DNA of 64,000 bases from Castanopsis chinensis (Eukaryota > Streptophyta > Magnoliopsida > Fagales > Fagaceae), in NCBI GenBank assembly GCA_032878915.1, contig JAVQMG010000114.1, positions 17,441,501 through 17,505,500 on the forward strand, written 5' to 3'. A program made the translations under genes and the position numbers. The notes beneath the pieces were generated by a model. The model was not told the DNA's origin and made no database searches. It was given only the letters and a program-made list of their open reading frames with translations. Positions 31,093 to 42,177 of the stretch are shown piece by piece (within the stretch, counting starts at the first letter, position 1; each line of letters begins with the position of its first letter).

Positions 31093-31097
31093 GTGGT
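31093..31097. repeat. Target-site duplication, left copy (GTGGT)
   Basis: GTGGT directly before the 5' LTR is repeated exactly at 42173-42177 after the 3' LTR. Confidence 0.9.
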
Positions 31098-31860
31098 TGT
31101 GGGGGCCAAAGACGCCGAAACACCATATGGGTCTAGGGCCTGATCTGAGAACGTGGACTCCGTCAAAGGGGGCCATGAGTCGAGAGTAGGGCCTCTTAAA
31201 ATGGGGGCCCAAAGGCTCGCCGACCAGGCCGTCAGCCAGTGGAATGAGAGTCCGAGGAGAAGGTCTTCTCGGACGGCAGGGCCAAGCACCGAAGAGCGTA
31301 ACACGACGTCCAAGGAAGAGCTCCTAAAAGCTCGGCGAGTCATCCCAAGCTTCAGTGGGACTTCGAGGAGGGGGACAAGTGGAACGTGCACTGCATAAAG
31401 CTGCTGCCACCGCATTAAAGACTTTTCACCTACCCGTCTGGCTGCATTAATGGAGAAGTGACTTTTGAGGGGACGGTGGTCAGCCTTACGGGCATTGGGG
31501 AGCGTTTTCAGAGAAAAGACAGATGGGAACCAGGGATGGGAGGTATAAATAGAGAAGGGGGGACCATATGAAAGGGATCCGAATTTTCTCTAAGGAAAGA
31601 AGAAGACTCACTCTCTCTCTCTCCTCTCAGAGAATAGAAGGGAAGCCAGGATATAAGCTCCTCGGCCCACGTCCGAAGAGAGGAAAGGTCGTTCCACCAG
31701 CTCGCTGCATGCCAAAAGTGAACTTAGTCCTTATCCCATAGCTTTCTAGAGCCCTAGGAAGTCTAGACTTTGAGCCCACTCTCTACAAATTCTATTGTGT
31801 AGGCCACCTGGGCCGGCCCGGTCATGCATTTGGGCCAGAGGCCTACTTTGTGTCCTTACA
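31098..31860 (+). repeat. 5' LTR
   Basis: It has TG...CA ends and the same length as the 3' LTR. A TATA box TATAAATA lies at 31544-31551 and a CT-rich tract at about 31608-31627 downstream of it, as expected for the U3/R region. Confidence 0.93.
31544..31551 (+). promoter_or_regulatory. LTR TATA box
   Basis: TATAAATA is conserved in the 3' LTR at 41856-41863. Transcription would start shortly downstream, before the CT-rich tract. Confidence 0.65.
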
Positions 31861-31861
31861 A

Positions 31862-31880
31862 TTGGCACCGTCTGTGGGGA
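31862..31880 (+). promoter_or_regulatory. Primer-binding site region
   Basis: TTGGCACCGTCTGTGGGGA follows the 5' LTR after one base. It resembles the TTGGCGCCGTCTGTGGGGA type often found in plant gypsy elements. The tRNA used was not determined. Confidence 0.55.
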
Positions 31881-31907
31881 GCCTTGACTAAAGAGACTGG
31901 AAGTATC

Positions 31908-33341
31908 ATGGAAGATTCAGGCTCGTGTCGTGCAGAATCCATGGGGTCCTCGCACGAGGACCACTTTTTGCAGTTGGAGAGGGAAAGAGACCGCAAAGCC
32001 AGCGTGCGCATAGAACGTACACGTGGGAGGAGTCACGCACGGGATGGAAGTAGAGCCTCCCGCGAAAAAAGCGTTGAGACCTTGTAAAGGGATATTGACC
32101 ATCTGAGAAGAAAGCTACGCCGGGGGAAGCAAAGGCGCACGCCCTCTCCTTCGGATCAGTCCTCAGCGGACGCCAGTGGTAGCGTCGACAGTTGAAGGTC
32201 GAGGACCTCCCCTAGCGAGTCCTCTTCGTAGGAGGACGAACACTGCCATGACCTAAAGGGTAAAAGGACCCCCTCCAGGGGCTTGGCCAACAACACCTTG
32301 AGTAAGGCGCTCCTCTAGATTTCCGAGTTATCCTTCACTCGGAGGATCGAGAAGGGAAAGTTTCCGAGGCGATTCACCCAACCAACCTTCACCATTTACA
32401 AAGGAAGAACGAACCCAGTAGAGCATGTGAGCCATTTCAACCAGAGGATGGCGGTATACTCAAAGAACGAGACCCTGATGTGCAAGGTTTTCCCCTCCAG
32501 CCTGGGACCTGTCACGATGAGGTGGTTCAATGGCCTGAAGGCGGGCTCTGTTGATTCCTTCATCGAGCTTACCAGGGCATTCGGCTCACGGTTTATCACA
32601 TGTAGCTGGGTCCCTCGGCCTCTAAACTCACTGTTGTCCATGGCCATGAGAGAAGGAGAGACCCTCAGGGTATATACCGGCAGGTATTGGGAGATGTGCA
32701 ACGAGATCGATGGGGACTTCGACGAAGTCGCCATAAGCACCTTCAAGGTCGGCCTTCCAAACGAGCATGACTTGAGGAAGTCGCTGACCAGAAGGCCTGT
32801 CAAGAGCGTGCGTCCGCTCATGGACTACATTGACGAGTACACGCGGGTGGAGGAGGATCAATTACAAGTGAAGGCTAGGGGGAAGGTTATCCCTCAAGAG
32901 AGGAGGGATTTCAAGTCGGACAGATACAGCAACAGTAGGCCGAGGAGAGAATTCGTTGGGCATCCTCGTCTGCCAACAACGCAGGTAGTCGGCGTTGTGT
33001 TCCGCGAACCCATACAGAGGATGTTTGAGAAAATCCACCACGAGCCCTACTTCAGGTGGCCCAGCAAAATGGTAGGTGATCCCGCGAAGCGTAACTAGAA
33101 CCTCCACTGCCAATACTATCAAGAGAACGGCCACACAACGGAGAACTGCAGGAGCTTACGGAACTACCTAGAACAGCTGACAAAGGAGGGAAAGTTGAGA
33201 CAATTTGTGTACCAACATGAAGGGCAGAGAGAGCACCCTAGGCCGACAGGCCAAGGCCATTATACCCCGAGGCCTCCTCTGGGAATAATCAATGTCGTTC
33301 TCGCCGCTCTTAGGAGACCGGCTCGTGCCCTTCCAGGGTAA
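31908..33341 (+). pseudogene. Retrotransposon gag, five in-frame stops
   Basis: The frame opens with ATG at 31908 and is interrupted by TAA 32085, TGA 32193, TAG 32229, TAG 32316 and TAG 33096 without change of frame. The longest open piece (32427-33098) carries the retrotransposon gag core (LGPVTMRWFNGLKAGS, SIDSF-like segment, DYIDEYTRVEEDQL). After the last stop a zinc-knuckle-like CQYY...GHTTENC follows. The product would form the virus-like particle; this copy cannot encode it. Confidence 0.85.
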
Positions 33342-33415
33342 TGTTTGTGGCGCAAGCCCGTGTTGAGGGCTCTGGCTCCTAGCCGAAGAGAATTAAGGGC
33401 AATGAGCCGCCCACT

Positions 33416-34850
33416 TTGGCCTTCTCAGACGCAGACAAGGAAGGGACCATCCAACCCCACGATGACGCCCTAGTCATAATGCTGAGAATCGGAGGTTACG
33501 ATGTAAAGAGGGTGATGGTGGACCAAGGAAGTGGCGCAGACATCATGTACCCCGATCTGTTTAAAGGTTTGAATCTGAGAGAAAAGGACCTGTCGGCCTA
33601 TGACTCACCGCTAATAAGCTTCGAGGGGAACGTAGTCGTCCTGAGGGGACAAATTAGGCTGCCTGTGCAGTCAGGACCAACAGTGGTTGAGGTGGATTTC
33701 ATTGTGGTCGACGCTTACTCCCCTTACACGGCCATTATGGAAAGGCCCTGGCCACACGCCCTGGGGGCTGTATCCTCTACTCTCCATGCCAAGGTGAAGT
33801 TCCCTTTCGGTGGCCAGGTCGAGGAGGTCCTCGGGAGTCAGTCTACGGCAAGACAGTGCCTGACAGCCATAATTCTGTGCAGGCCGGACCCCGAACCCTC
33901 GGCTCCGGCTGCCCTGACCCCATAGCAATTAGCCTCTTCTGCCACAACTGGAGGAACAGTGGCAGAAGAGCCCGCGTGCGAAGGGTTAGACAGGGTTCTT
34001 GTAAACGACGACCTAGAGAGGTTCTTCCAGATAGGGGCTCAACTGCCGACCGAAGAAAGGGATGAGTTGGTCGCGTTCCTAAGGGGGAACCTTGACGTAT
34101 TTGCATGGGATGAGCATGAGATGCTTGGAATCGATCCAAGCTTCATATGCCACCATTTGAACGTCAGCCTGGCCGCAGTGCCAAAGAAGCAACCCCCTCG
34201 GCGCTCCTCCACGGAACATTCCCAGGCTGTTAAGGAGGAAGTCATCAAACTTAAGAGAGCTGGGGCTATCAAGGAAGTGTTCTATCCCGAATGGTTGGCG
34301 CACACAGTCGTGGTGAAGAAGAAAAGTGGAAAGTGGAGGGTATGCGTAGACTTCACGGACCTGAACAAAGCCTGTCCCAAGGATCCGTTCCCGATGCCTC
34401 GCATAGATCAATTGGTGGACGCGATAGTCGGCCACCCTCGCATGAGTTTTCTGGACGCCTTTCAGGGGTACCATCAAATACCTTTGGCTTTGAAAGACCA
34501 GAAAAAAACCGCCTTCGTTACCCCCACCGGCAACTACCACTACAAGGCGATGTCCTTCGACCTGAAAAATGCGGGGGCTACCTATCAGAGGATAATGACC
34601 CGGATGTTCGAAGCGCAATTAGGAAAGACCATCGAGGTATACATAGATGATGATATGGTTGTGAAGAGCAGGGCCATATCAGGGCATGTGGCCGACCTGG
34701 ATAGCACATTCCAGACTTTGCGGGAGCACAAGTTACGTTTGAAAGCCTCCAAATGCTCCTTCGATGTGGGGTCTGGTAAATTCCTGGGCTATATGCTTAC
34801 TCACAGAGGTATTGAGGCCAACCCTAAACAATTACCGCAATCTGTAACCT
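33416..34850 (+). pseudogene. Retrotransposon protease and reverse transcriptase, one stop then frameshift
   Basis: The frame first shows an aspartic-protease domain (VMVDQGSGADIMYPDL, then VDFIVVDAYSPYTAI). It is interrupted by TAG at 33923-33925 and continues with the reverse transcriptase: KSGKWRVCVDFTDLNKACPK, YHQIPL, FVTPTGNYHYKAMSFDLKNA and the catalytic motif EVYIDDDMVVKS at 34634-34669. That motif has one aspartate codon more than usual. A shift into another frame occurs at about 34840-34860. The frame change from gag lies between about 33341 and 33400. Confidence 0.88.
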
Positions 34851-37203
34851 GCAACCTCTTCGGAACCCGACGGAAGTCCAGAGGCTGGTCGGGATGACGG
34901 CTACCCTCAGTAGGTTCATTTCCCGATCTGCGGATAGGTGCCGACCCTTCTTCCAATTGCTAAACAAATGGAAGGGATTCGAATGGATCGAGGAGTGCTC
35001 CTTGGCATTCCAACAGCTGAAGGAATACCTCTCTCGGCAACCCATTATGTCCCGCCCTGATCCAGACGAAGTGCTGTTTGCCTATCTAGTTGTGGTTGCC
35101 CATGCCGTTAGCCTGGTTCTGATACGGGATGACAACGGTATACAGAGACTGGTCTATTACGTGAGCAAGTCTCTGCAAGAGGCCGAGATCCAGTATTTAC
35201 CGTTGGAGAAGGCGATTCTGGCCATAGTGCACGCGATGCGCCGGCTCCCGCATTATTTTCAATCTCATACGGTCGTCGTGCTAACCCAATTCCCACTCAA
35301 GTCCGTGTTGCGAAGTGCTGACTACTCTAGCAGAATCGCCAAATGGGGAACTTTCTTGGGGGCCTTTGACATCAAGTACTTGCCTCGTACATCTGTGAAG
35401 GGGCAAGTCCTGGCCGACCTGGTGGCGGAGTTCACTGAGCCTTCCCTGGAGGAAAACCTGGAGGGATGGGGCACAGGTGGAAAGCCGGTTGGCGTAGTCT
35501 CGTGTGAAACACCTCCGACGTGGAAGCTCTTCGTGGACGGGGCCTCCAACCAGAGGGGTTTAGGTATGGGGATAGTGTTGACGTCCCCGGAAGGAATCGT
35601 TGTGGAAAAGTCCTTGAGGCTAGCATTCTCGACTACCAATAACGAAGCCGAGTACGAGGCTTTGCTGGTGGGAATGAACATGGTTCGAAAAATGGGGGCA
35701 AGAGCGGTGCTAACGTTCTCGGACTCGCAGCTAGTGGTCGGCCAGATGGAAGGGAAGTTGGAAGCTAGGGAACCGAGAATGCGAGAGTATTTAGCCCGCG
35801 CCAAGCACTTGCAGGCCAAATTTGAATCCTTCGCACTGTCACATATCTCCAGAAGTAGAAACACCCACGCCGATTCGCTGGCCACGCTCGCAACCTCCTC
35901 AGCATAGGGCCTTCCTCGGGTCATTCTCGTTGAGGACCTGCTTAGGCCAACCGGTCCGGATTGTCAGGCCATCCGGGTCCAACAGGTCAGAATAGAACCC
36001 AGTTGGATGGACCCCATAGTGTCTTTCCTTAAACACGACACACTGCCGGAGGAGAAGTCTGAGGCCGACAAGATCCGTATGAAGGCTCCTCGGTTCTGGT
36101 TATCCGAGGACGAGAAGCTCTATAAACACTCCTTCTCGGAGCCCTACCTACTGTGTGTGCACCCGGAAGGGATGGAGCAGCTCTTGGAGGAGTTGCATGA
36201 GGGGATTTGCAGCAGCCACACTGGCGAAAGGTCACTAGCTCACAGGGCCCTCACACAAGGGTACTGGTGGCCGAATATGCAACGAGAGGCGCAAGAGTAC
36301 GCGAGGAAATGCGATCAATGTCAGAGGTTCACCTCCAACATTCACCAGCCTGGTGGCGTTCTTAATCCATTGGTCAGCCCTTAGCCGTTTGCGCAGTGGG
36401 GCTTGGACATAGTGGGACCGTTCCCGAGGGCGGCAGGCAACAAGCGGTGGCTGCTCGTCGGGACAGACTATTTTACTAAATGGGTAGAGGCCGAGCCACT
36501 CTCGAATATCCGGGACGTGGATGCGAAGAGATTAGTCTAGAAGAACATCATCACCAGATTTGGGATCCCATGTACTCTCATCTCGGACAATGGACTGCAG
36601 TTCGACAGCAAAGCTTTCAGGGAGTATTGTGGGGACTTCGGCATCACAAACAGGTACTCTACCCCAGCCTACCTGCAGGGGAACGGCCAAGCCGAAGCAG
36701 TTAATAAGTCGATAGTCAATGGGCTCAAGAAAAGACTAGATGATGCGAAGGGCAGATGGGTGGATGAGGTACCACACGTGTTGTGGACTTACCGAACCAC
36801 GCCGCGAAGGTCCACAGGGGAGACTCCTTTCTCGATGATGTATGGCGCCGAGGCTGTGATTCCTATGGAGATGGGGTTCCCGACGATGAGGGCATAGTCC
36901 TTCACCTCAGACACTAATGACGACATGCTGCTGAAGGGGCTGGACTTGGTGGAAGAAAGGCGGGAAAACACCATGGTCAGGCTAGCTTACTACCAGCAGA
37001 AGCTCAAACAGGGGTACGACTCCCGCGTACGATCCAGGCCTCTTGCTCTGGGAGACCTAGTTTTGAGAAAAGTCGTCGGAACTGCTAAGGAACCATCGTG
37101 GGGAAAATTGGAACCATACTGGGAGGGGCCCTACCGTATAACCTTGGCAGCCGGCATAGGGTCGTACTACCTCGCCAATTTGGAAGATAAACTTGTAAAA
37201 TGA
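34850..37203 (+). pseudogene. Retrotransposon RNase H, second RNase H and integrase, four TAG stops
   Basis: From about 34894 the frame gives the end of RT/RNase H (RLVYYVSKSLQEAEIQYLPL, EKAILAIVHAMRRLPHYF). It is followed by an additional archaeal-type RNase H (WKLFVDGASNQRGLGMGIVL, NNEAEYEALLVGM, FSDSQLVVGQMEG, HADSLATLA). The integrase follows with its zinc-binding HHCC region (near ICSSHTGE and CDQCQRF), the catalytic core (TDYFTKWVEAE, ISDNGLQFDS, NGQAEAVNK) and a C-terminal part (WEGPYRI). Stops are TAG at 35905, 36382, 36538 and 36895; the natural end is TGA 37201-37203. Confidence 0.88.
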
Positions 37204-37330
37204 CCCTGGAATGTAAGCAACCTCTAAAGGTACTACTATTAATAAAAGGCGTACACGCCAAACTTTCGAACATTGTTGTATCATGCTAACTGTTAATGCA
37301 TAAATCTCTATCGCTAGATTATGTGTATGT

Positions 37331-37995
37331 TAATGTCAACTGGGGCTAAGCCAGGTCCTCGGACCTTTTGCCTTGGGAAAATTTAACACACAATCCATTT
37401 TTAACTAAGTGTTAATGTCAATTGGGGCTAAGCCAGGTCCTCGGACCTTCTGCCTTGGGAAAATTTAACATACAATTTCATTTTTTACTAAGTGTTAATG
37501 TCAACTGGGGCTAAGCCAGGTCCTCGGACTTTCTGCCTTGGGAAAATTTAACACACAATCCATTTTTAACTAAGTGTTAATGTCAACTGGGGCTAAGCCA
37601 GGTCCTCGGACCTTCTGCCTTGGGAAAATTTAATATACAATTTCATTCTTTACTAAGTGTTAATGTCAACTGGGGCTAAGCCAGGTCCTCGGACCTTCTG
37701 CCTTGGGAAAATTTAACACACAATCCATTTTTAACTAAGTGTTAATGTCAACTGGGGCTAAGCCAGGTCCTCGGACCTTCTGCCTTTAGAAAATTTAACA
37801 CACAATCCGTTTTTAACTAAGTGTTAATGTCAACTGGGGCTCAGCCAGGCCCTCGGACCTTCTGCCTTGGGAAAAATTTAACACACAATCCGTTTTTAAC
37901 TAAGTGTTAATGTCGACTGGGGCTAAGCCAGGTCCTCGGACCTTCTGCCTCGGGAAAATTAAACATACAATTTTATTTTTTACTAAGTGTTAATG
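37331..37995. repeat. Tandem array of eight 82-83 bp units inside the retrotransposon
   Basis: TAATGTCAACTGGGGCTAAG recurs with spacings of 82 or 83 bases beginning at 37331, 37413, 37496, 37578, 37661, 37743, 37825 and 37908, with a partial ninth at 37991. Each unit also has AGGTCCTCGGACCTTCTGCC, whose GTCCTCGGAC core is nearly palindromic. Units alternate between two tail types (CAATCCATTTTT and CAATTTCATTTT), suggesting duplication of dimers. Confidence 0.95.
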
Positions 37996-38377
37996 TCATG
38001 GAAAAAATTAAACGTGCACTCCATTCAAATTACGTGTTCACTTTCAGTCGGCGGTAACGTACAATTTAGCTAAGTGTCAGCATATCCCGCGCGCGTAATC
38101 GTTTATTTATTAGCCCCAACATGCTATAAAACAAATTACACAGCGGTAAACATAACCGATGATCAACTAGAGACAAAAATTGCACCAAGGCACAAGAATT
38201 ACGTTATCGAAAATTGAACACTAAAATTCATTAAAGTTGTTTGAAACAAAGCTGAAGGGAATTACAAGAAGGATACTGAAAGTCTACATGAAAAGCAGTT
38301 CATAAAAATGAAAATCTACACAAAACAGCAAAAATGTAAAGCAACGGAGCTGCGCCAGAAGGGAGACCCGAGATTGC
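37996..38377. other. Untranslated spacer between tandem array and antisense gene
   Basis: AT-rich sequence with no open frame. It would be the 3' untranslated region of the antisense gene and also lies downstream of integrase on the sense strand. Confidence 0.5.
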
Positions 38378-40961
38378 CTACTCCTTTATCTTCAAAGGGG
38401 GATCCTTCGCTGGCTTGGTCGAGGGCTCTTTAGTTTGGCCTCCCGCCTCCGCTCGCATGGGTCCGGCCTCGGACGGGTCCTGGACCTGCTTCCCCTTATC
38501 CTGCAGCTTGGGCGGGGGTACGACCAGACCAGCCCACTCAACCAGCTTCTTTTCAGCCTCTTGGTTAGGGACAGCAACCTCTGCAGGTGGCGAGACCTGC
38601 TCGGGAGAATATGGAGGCAACGTTGGGGCCGCAGCCTCGGGAGTGACCAAAGTGGTGGGAACGTCTTCGATGAATCTGATATCCTCGGGATACCAGACTT
38701 TCTCAGCTGCCCTCCACTAGGAGTTGGCGGGAACTCCCGTAGCATTTAGGGCCTCCGCTCAAACCTGCTGGCAGTATTCCCTGCACAGCTCGGCCAGCTC
38801 CTCGGTCAGGCGGTTCTCTGTCGCCTCAACCCCTTCGTTGTAGGCAGCTTTGGTGGCGGCCTCCACGGTTTCTTTTATAGTGTGAGCTACCTCCTTGGCC
38901 TGCGCAAGCTGCCTTTTTAGGTCTGAGATCTCCTATCCTGCTTTGGACAGTGCCTCGTCTCTCTGGTGTAGGAGCTTGCGTTGGGTCTCCACCTGTGCCG
39001 CCGCTGTCTTTAGGCCCGTGTCCAGGCTCCTCCTCTCCATTTGCTCCGAGGCCAGCTTGGCAGTTAGGTCAACCTTCTCTGCCTCGACACGGCTCAGCTC
39101 CTTCTCAATCTCTGCCTTTGCTGACTGCTCGGAGTCGACCTGGGTCTGATAGTGCTCCACCAGGGTATCGGCAGCAAAGGCCTCCTGGATGGCCTACAAG
39201 GGAAAGTTCCAGCGGGAACATAGTAAGCAAAGGTTAGTGTGCACGTAGGCTAAAACAGCAACAACAAAACTAAAGGCGTAGCATGTACCAGGCCCAGATT
39301 CCTCTTAAGGGAGAGAAAGAGGCGCATACGGCCCGTCCTCCCCAGTTCTTCCATGTCCCTAGGCAGAAGGAGGGGCTGCTCTAGCGTATTGGCTAGGTGA
39401 AGGGCGTGACCTCTCTGGAAGTCCCGAATGCTCACCTGGAGAGGTATCGGAGCCTCGTCCACCTCCAGAGCGGGAAACCAGCTGGACTCCCCTCGGCGGA
39501 CCTCGGCTTGTCTGCGGATCTTTCCGCTCTCAACGGATGAGGCTCGCCCCCCACCCAAATTGCTGTTGCTGCTGTAGCTACCGCTGGTGTTTCTGCTTCT
39601 TCTCCCTCTCCCTGTCTGCCTCCTCATTCTCATTCCTCCTCTTCTTTGGGACGATAGGGGCAGGAGGGGGCAGGTCGGATGAAGGGGGAGGGGGAGGTAG
39701 GGGCAGCTTGGGCTGGGACCCAGAGGCGTCCGTTTTGGAAACTTGGGCCCCCCTCTTTATGGCAAAAAGTTCTTTCAAAGACGACATGTCGTCGTCCTTT
39801 TCGGAGGAATCCTCCGGTCGAGCAACAATTAGACCTTTGATGCTGGAATTCCTATCCGAGTGGTCCTTTTCCTCGTCCGAGATATCGATCATGTGGTCCC
39901 CCAAAGGTCTCTCGGCCTCCTCTAAACGGAATCGGTCAATTTCTACGCTAAGGGACTGGGGGGAAGACATAGACTCTTCTCGGACGACCTGACCCTACTG
40001 CTGCACTACCAAAGGGATAGCTGCGACGGCTTGGCCGTACAGAATAGTAGAGGGCGCGTCTGGTATGGCTCGTGGGGCGAGAAAGTCGGGATGGCGAACG
40101 TCTATCCTCGCACGCCTACGATCACCCGCGAGAATGGAATCCTCGACCTTGCCAAAGACCTTCGAAATGGGGTCGTACCCCAATATGAGGTGGGCGGCCC
40201 TCACTTGCAGATCTTCAGTTACGAAGACCTCGGATCTCAGCACCTTGTTAAGGTCCGAGATGTTAACGTCGCCCAAGCGAGAAGCAGTATGCCGTTTGTC
40301 TGCAAGGAAGACAACAGAAGAGCTAAACATGGTTAGATTCAAATGGCAGACCCAACAAGGAAAAGCAGCAAATGGCAACGAATCTACTAAGAGAGGCACA
40401 AAGGGGGAAAGAAGGGGGAGGGGAAGAACCAAAAATTCCTAAGTCGTGAGAAATCACACCTGGCTGCCCCTCGCTCACTAGGTAATGGGGACCGTCATGC
40501 CACCACCCGGTGGCGATGAGGTAGTCATCTTTCATGCCCTTATTAGACTTGGGCAGACAGGAGATGAGCCTAACGGTATTAGATCTCGACTTGAGGTAAT
40601 AACCGGTGTCTTTCAGCCTGTGGCACTCGTACATGTAAACCACGTTGTGCCACGTGAGGCGCAAGCCCATCTGCTTGTTCAGGGCATCGACGCAGCCTAA
40701 TATCCTAAATGTGTTGGGGGTACACTGGTCGAGACATAGCCTATGATTGCGAAGATATTCACTGGTCACGCCCTTCATGGGTAACGTCATCCCACCTTTT
40801 AAGAAGGCGATTATGGGGATGACTACCTGCCCCTCCTTCCTAGAATCTGCCACGCCCTCTGAGGGGCAGTACTTCAGGCCCACATCTGGAGGAATGCGGT
40901 ACTTGGCCTTGAATCCCTCCATGCCAGAAGGCGTATCAACTAGACACTTAAATCTACCCAT
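38378..40961 (-). pseudogene. Antisense three-exon gene (aORF) of the Tat element
   Basis: Transcribed opposite to pol. Exon 1 40961-40460 begins MGRFKCLVDTPSGMEGFKAK and ends CCAG|GTGTGA. Exon 2 40299-39289 follows CCTTGCAG; it carries an acidic/proline-rich middle (DISDEEKDHSDRN, PPPPPP) and ends FLSLKRNLGL at CCTG|GTACAT. Exon 3 39193-38378 follows CTTGTAG, begins with a coiled coil (QTQVDSEQSAKAEIEKELSR) and ends with a proline-rich tail (VVPPPKLQDKGKQVQD). Damage: TAG 39997-39995, a frameshift near 39560, and TAG, TGA and TAG in exon 3. Splice sites are conserved in the copy at 8559-10375. It resembles no enzyme I recognise. A DNA- or protein-binding role from the coiled coil is speculation. 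Confidence 0.75.
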
Positions 40962-41399
40962 AGGGTTGACAGCCGAGAAGGAAAGAGTTCAGGAAGAGGG
41001 AAAACTTACAGAAAAGAGACGTGCGTACTTTGGGAACTTCTAGAGAGAGAGAGAAAAAGTGAATCGCTTTACAACAAGTTTGCTTTTTGGAAGAAATGGT
41101 GACTATAGCGACTACCGAAGCGTTTTAGGTGATTGGGGGGTGGCGGTTCATGAGAAACATCCCACTCATATTTGCGGGAATAAACCCAAGCCGTTGGATC
41201 CCCATCTCACCGTTAAACATGCGCGACAGGGAGTTACTCAGTGCAATTAATGCAGGCGTTGCGTCTTACGAAGCGCCAAAAGTTTGCCCAGAAGACGCGG
41301 ATGGACTCCGCACGTGCGACAATTTAAAGGTCACGTGGAGGAAGGGTTCGTGGGTCAAAAACCCATTTGCCTCCTCGGATCGGAGTCAAACGACTTTTT
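40962..41399. other. Region between antisense gene start and polypurine tract
   Basis: No long frame of its own. By position it should contain the promoter and 5' leader of the minus-strand gene. No clear TATA box was seen; CCTTTAAATTG on the minus strand near 41330 is the best candidate. Confidence 0.4.
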
Positions 41400-41400
41400 G

Positions 41401-41409
41401 AGGGGCTAT
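41401..41409 (+). promoter_or_regulatory. Polypurine tract
   Basis: The short AGGGG run of AGGGGCTAT stands immediately before the 3' LTR. The same text in reverse complement precedes the LTR at 8035. Confidence 0.6.
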
Positions 41410-42172
41410 TGTGGGGAGCAAAGACGTCGAAACACCATATGGGCCTAGGGTCTGGTCCGAGAACATGGACTCTGTCAAAGGGGGCCATAAGTCGAGAGTA
41501 GGGCCTCCTAAAACGGGGGCCCAAAGGCCCGCCAACTAGGCCATTAGCCAGTGGAATGAGAGTCCGAGGAGAAAGTCTTCTCGGACGGCAGGGCTAAGCA
41601 CCGAAGAGCGTAACACGTCGTCCAAGGAAGAGCTCCTAAAAGCTCGGCGAGGCATCCCAAGCTTCAGTGGGACGCCGAGGAGGGGGACAAGTGGAACGTG
41701 CACTGCATAAAGCTGCTGCCACCGCATTAATGGCCTTTCACCTACTCGTCTGGCCGCATTAATGGAGAAGTGACTTCTGAGGGGACGGTGGTCAGCCTTA
41801 CAGGCATTGGGGAGCGTTTTCAGGAAAAAGACAAATGGGAACCAGGGATGGGAGGTATAAATAGAGAAGGGGAGACCATATAAAAGGGATCCGGATTTTC
41901 TCTAAGGAAAGAAGAAGACTCACTCTCTCTCTCTCCTCCCAGAGAACAGAAGGGAAGCCAGGATATAAGCTCCTCGGCCCACGTCCGAGGAGAGGAAAGG
42001 TCGCTCCACCAGCTCGCTGCATGCCAAAAGTGAACTTAGCCCTTATCCCATAGCTTTCTAGAGCCCCAAAAAGTCTAGGCTTTGAGCCCACTCTCTACAA
42101 ATTCTATTGTGTAGGCCACTTGGGCCAGTCCGGTCATGCATTTGGGCCAGAGGCCTACTTTGTGTCCTTACA
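41410..42172 (+). repeat. 3' LTR
   Basis: It is 763 bases, TG...CA, with the TATA box at 41856-41863. Differences from the 5' LTR are mostly C/T and G/A changes, many at CpG positions. It is followed by target duplication GTGGT at 42173-42177. Confidence 0.93.
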
Positions 42173-42177
42173 GTGGT

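Larger units (their letters stand above)
24440..31093. repeat. Large non-coding repeat unit, copy 1
   Basis: Order of recognisable blocks: TTGAAACAT...GGCTTCTCA...TTAGTAGATT (24465-24905), GTGTGAAAACCTGTATGAATA to GAGAGAGCTTTGCAATCATT (24938-27086, interrupted by a hAT element), a long AT-rich block with LINE remnants (27105-29770), CCATAATAATCCATCC to GTGCAGCTCTAATTTTTG (29793-30550), then the first block again (30675-31080). Matching blocks occur at 42190-42810, 51160-53375, 56038-59610 and 63045-64000. No gene of its own was recognised. Confidence 0.75.
31098..42172 (+). mobile_element. Complete Tat-type Ty3/gypsy LTR retrotransposon, 11.1 kb
   Basis: Two 763-bp LTRs start TGTGGGG and end CCTTACA, flanked by the 5-bp duplication GTGGT. 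Order on the plus strand: primer-binding region, gag, aspartic protease, reverse transcriptase, RNase H with a second archaeal-type RNase H, integrase, an 82-83 bp tandem-repeat array, an antisense spliced gene, polypurine tract, 3' LTR. The dual RNase H, integrase after RNase H and the antisense gene are features of the Tat lineage. Stops and frameshifts in every frame mean this copy cannot make its proteins. By eye the LTRs differ at roughly 50 of 763 positions, mostly transitions. It landed inside copy 2 of the large repeat unit. Confidence 0.93.

Noticed and set aside
33843..34139. Minus-strand frames opposite protease and reverse transcriptase
   Set aside because: GC-rich shadows of pol; the sense frame shows the catalytic motifs.
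37331..37995. Regular direct repeats resembling a CRISPR array
   Set aside because: The units are 82-83 bp with no unique spacers, in a plant retrotransposon; it is a tandem repeat.
38415..38749. Plus-strand frames over the end of the antisense gene
   Set aside because: The minus-strand reading has the conserved exon structure and coiled coil; the plus frames are shadows.
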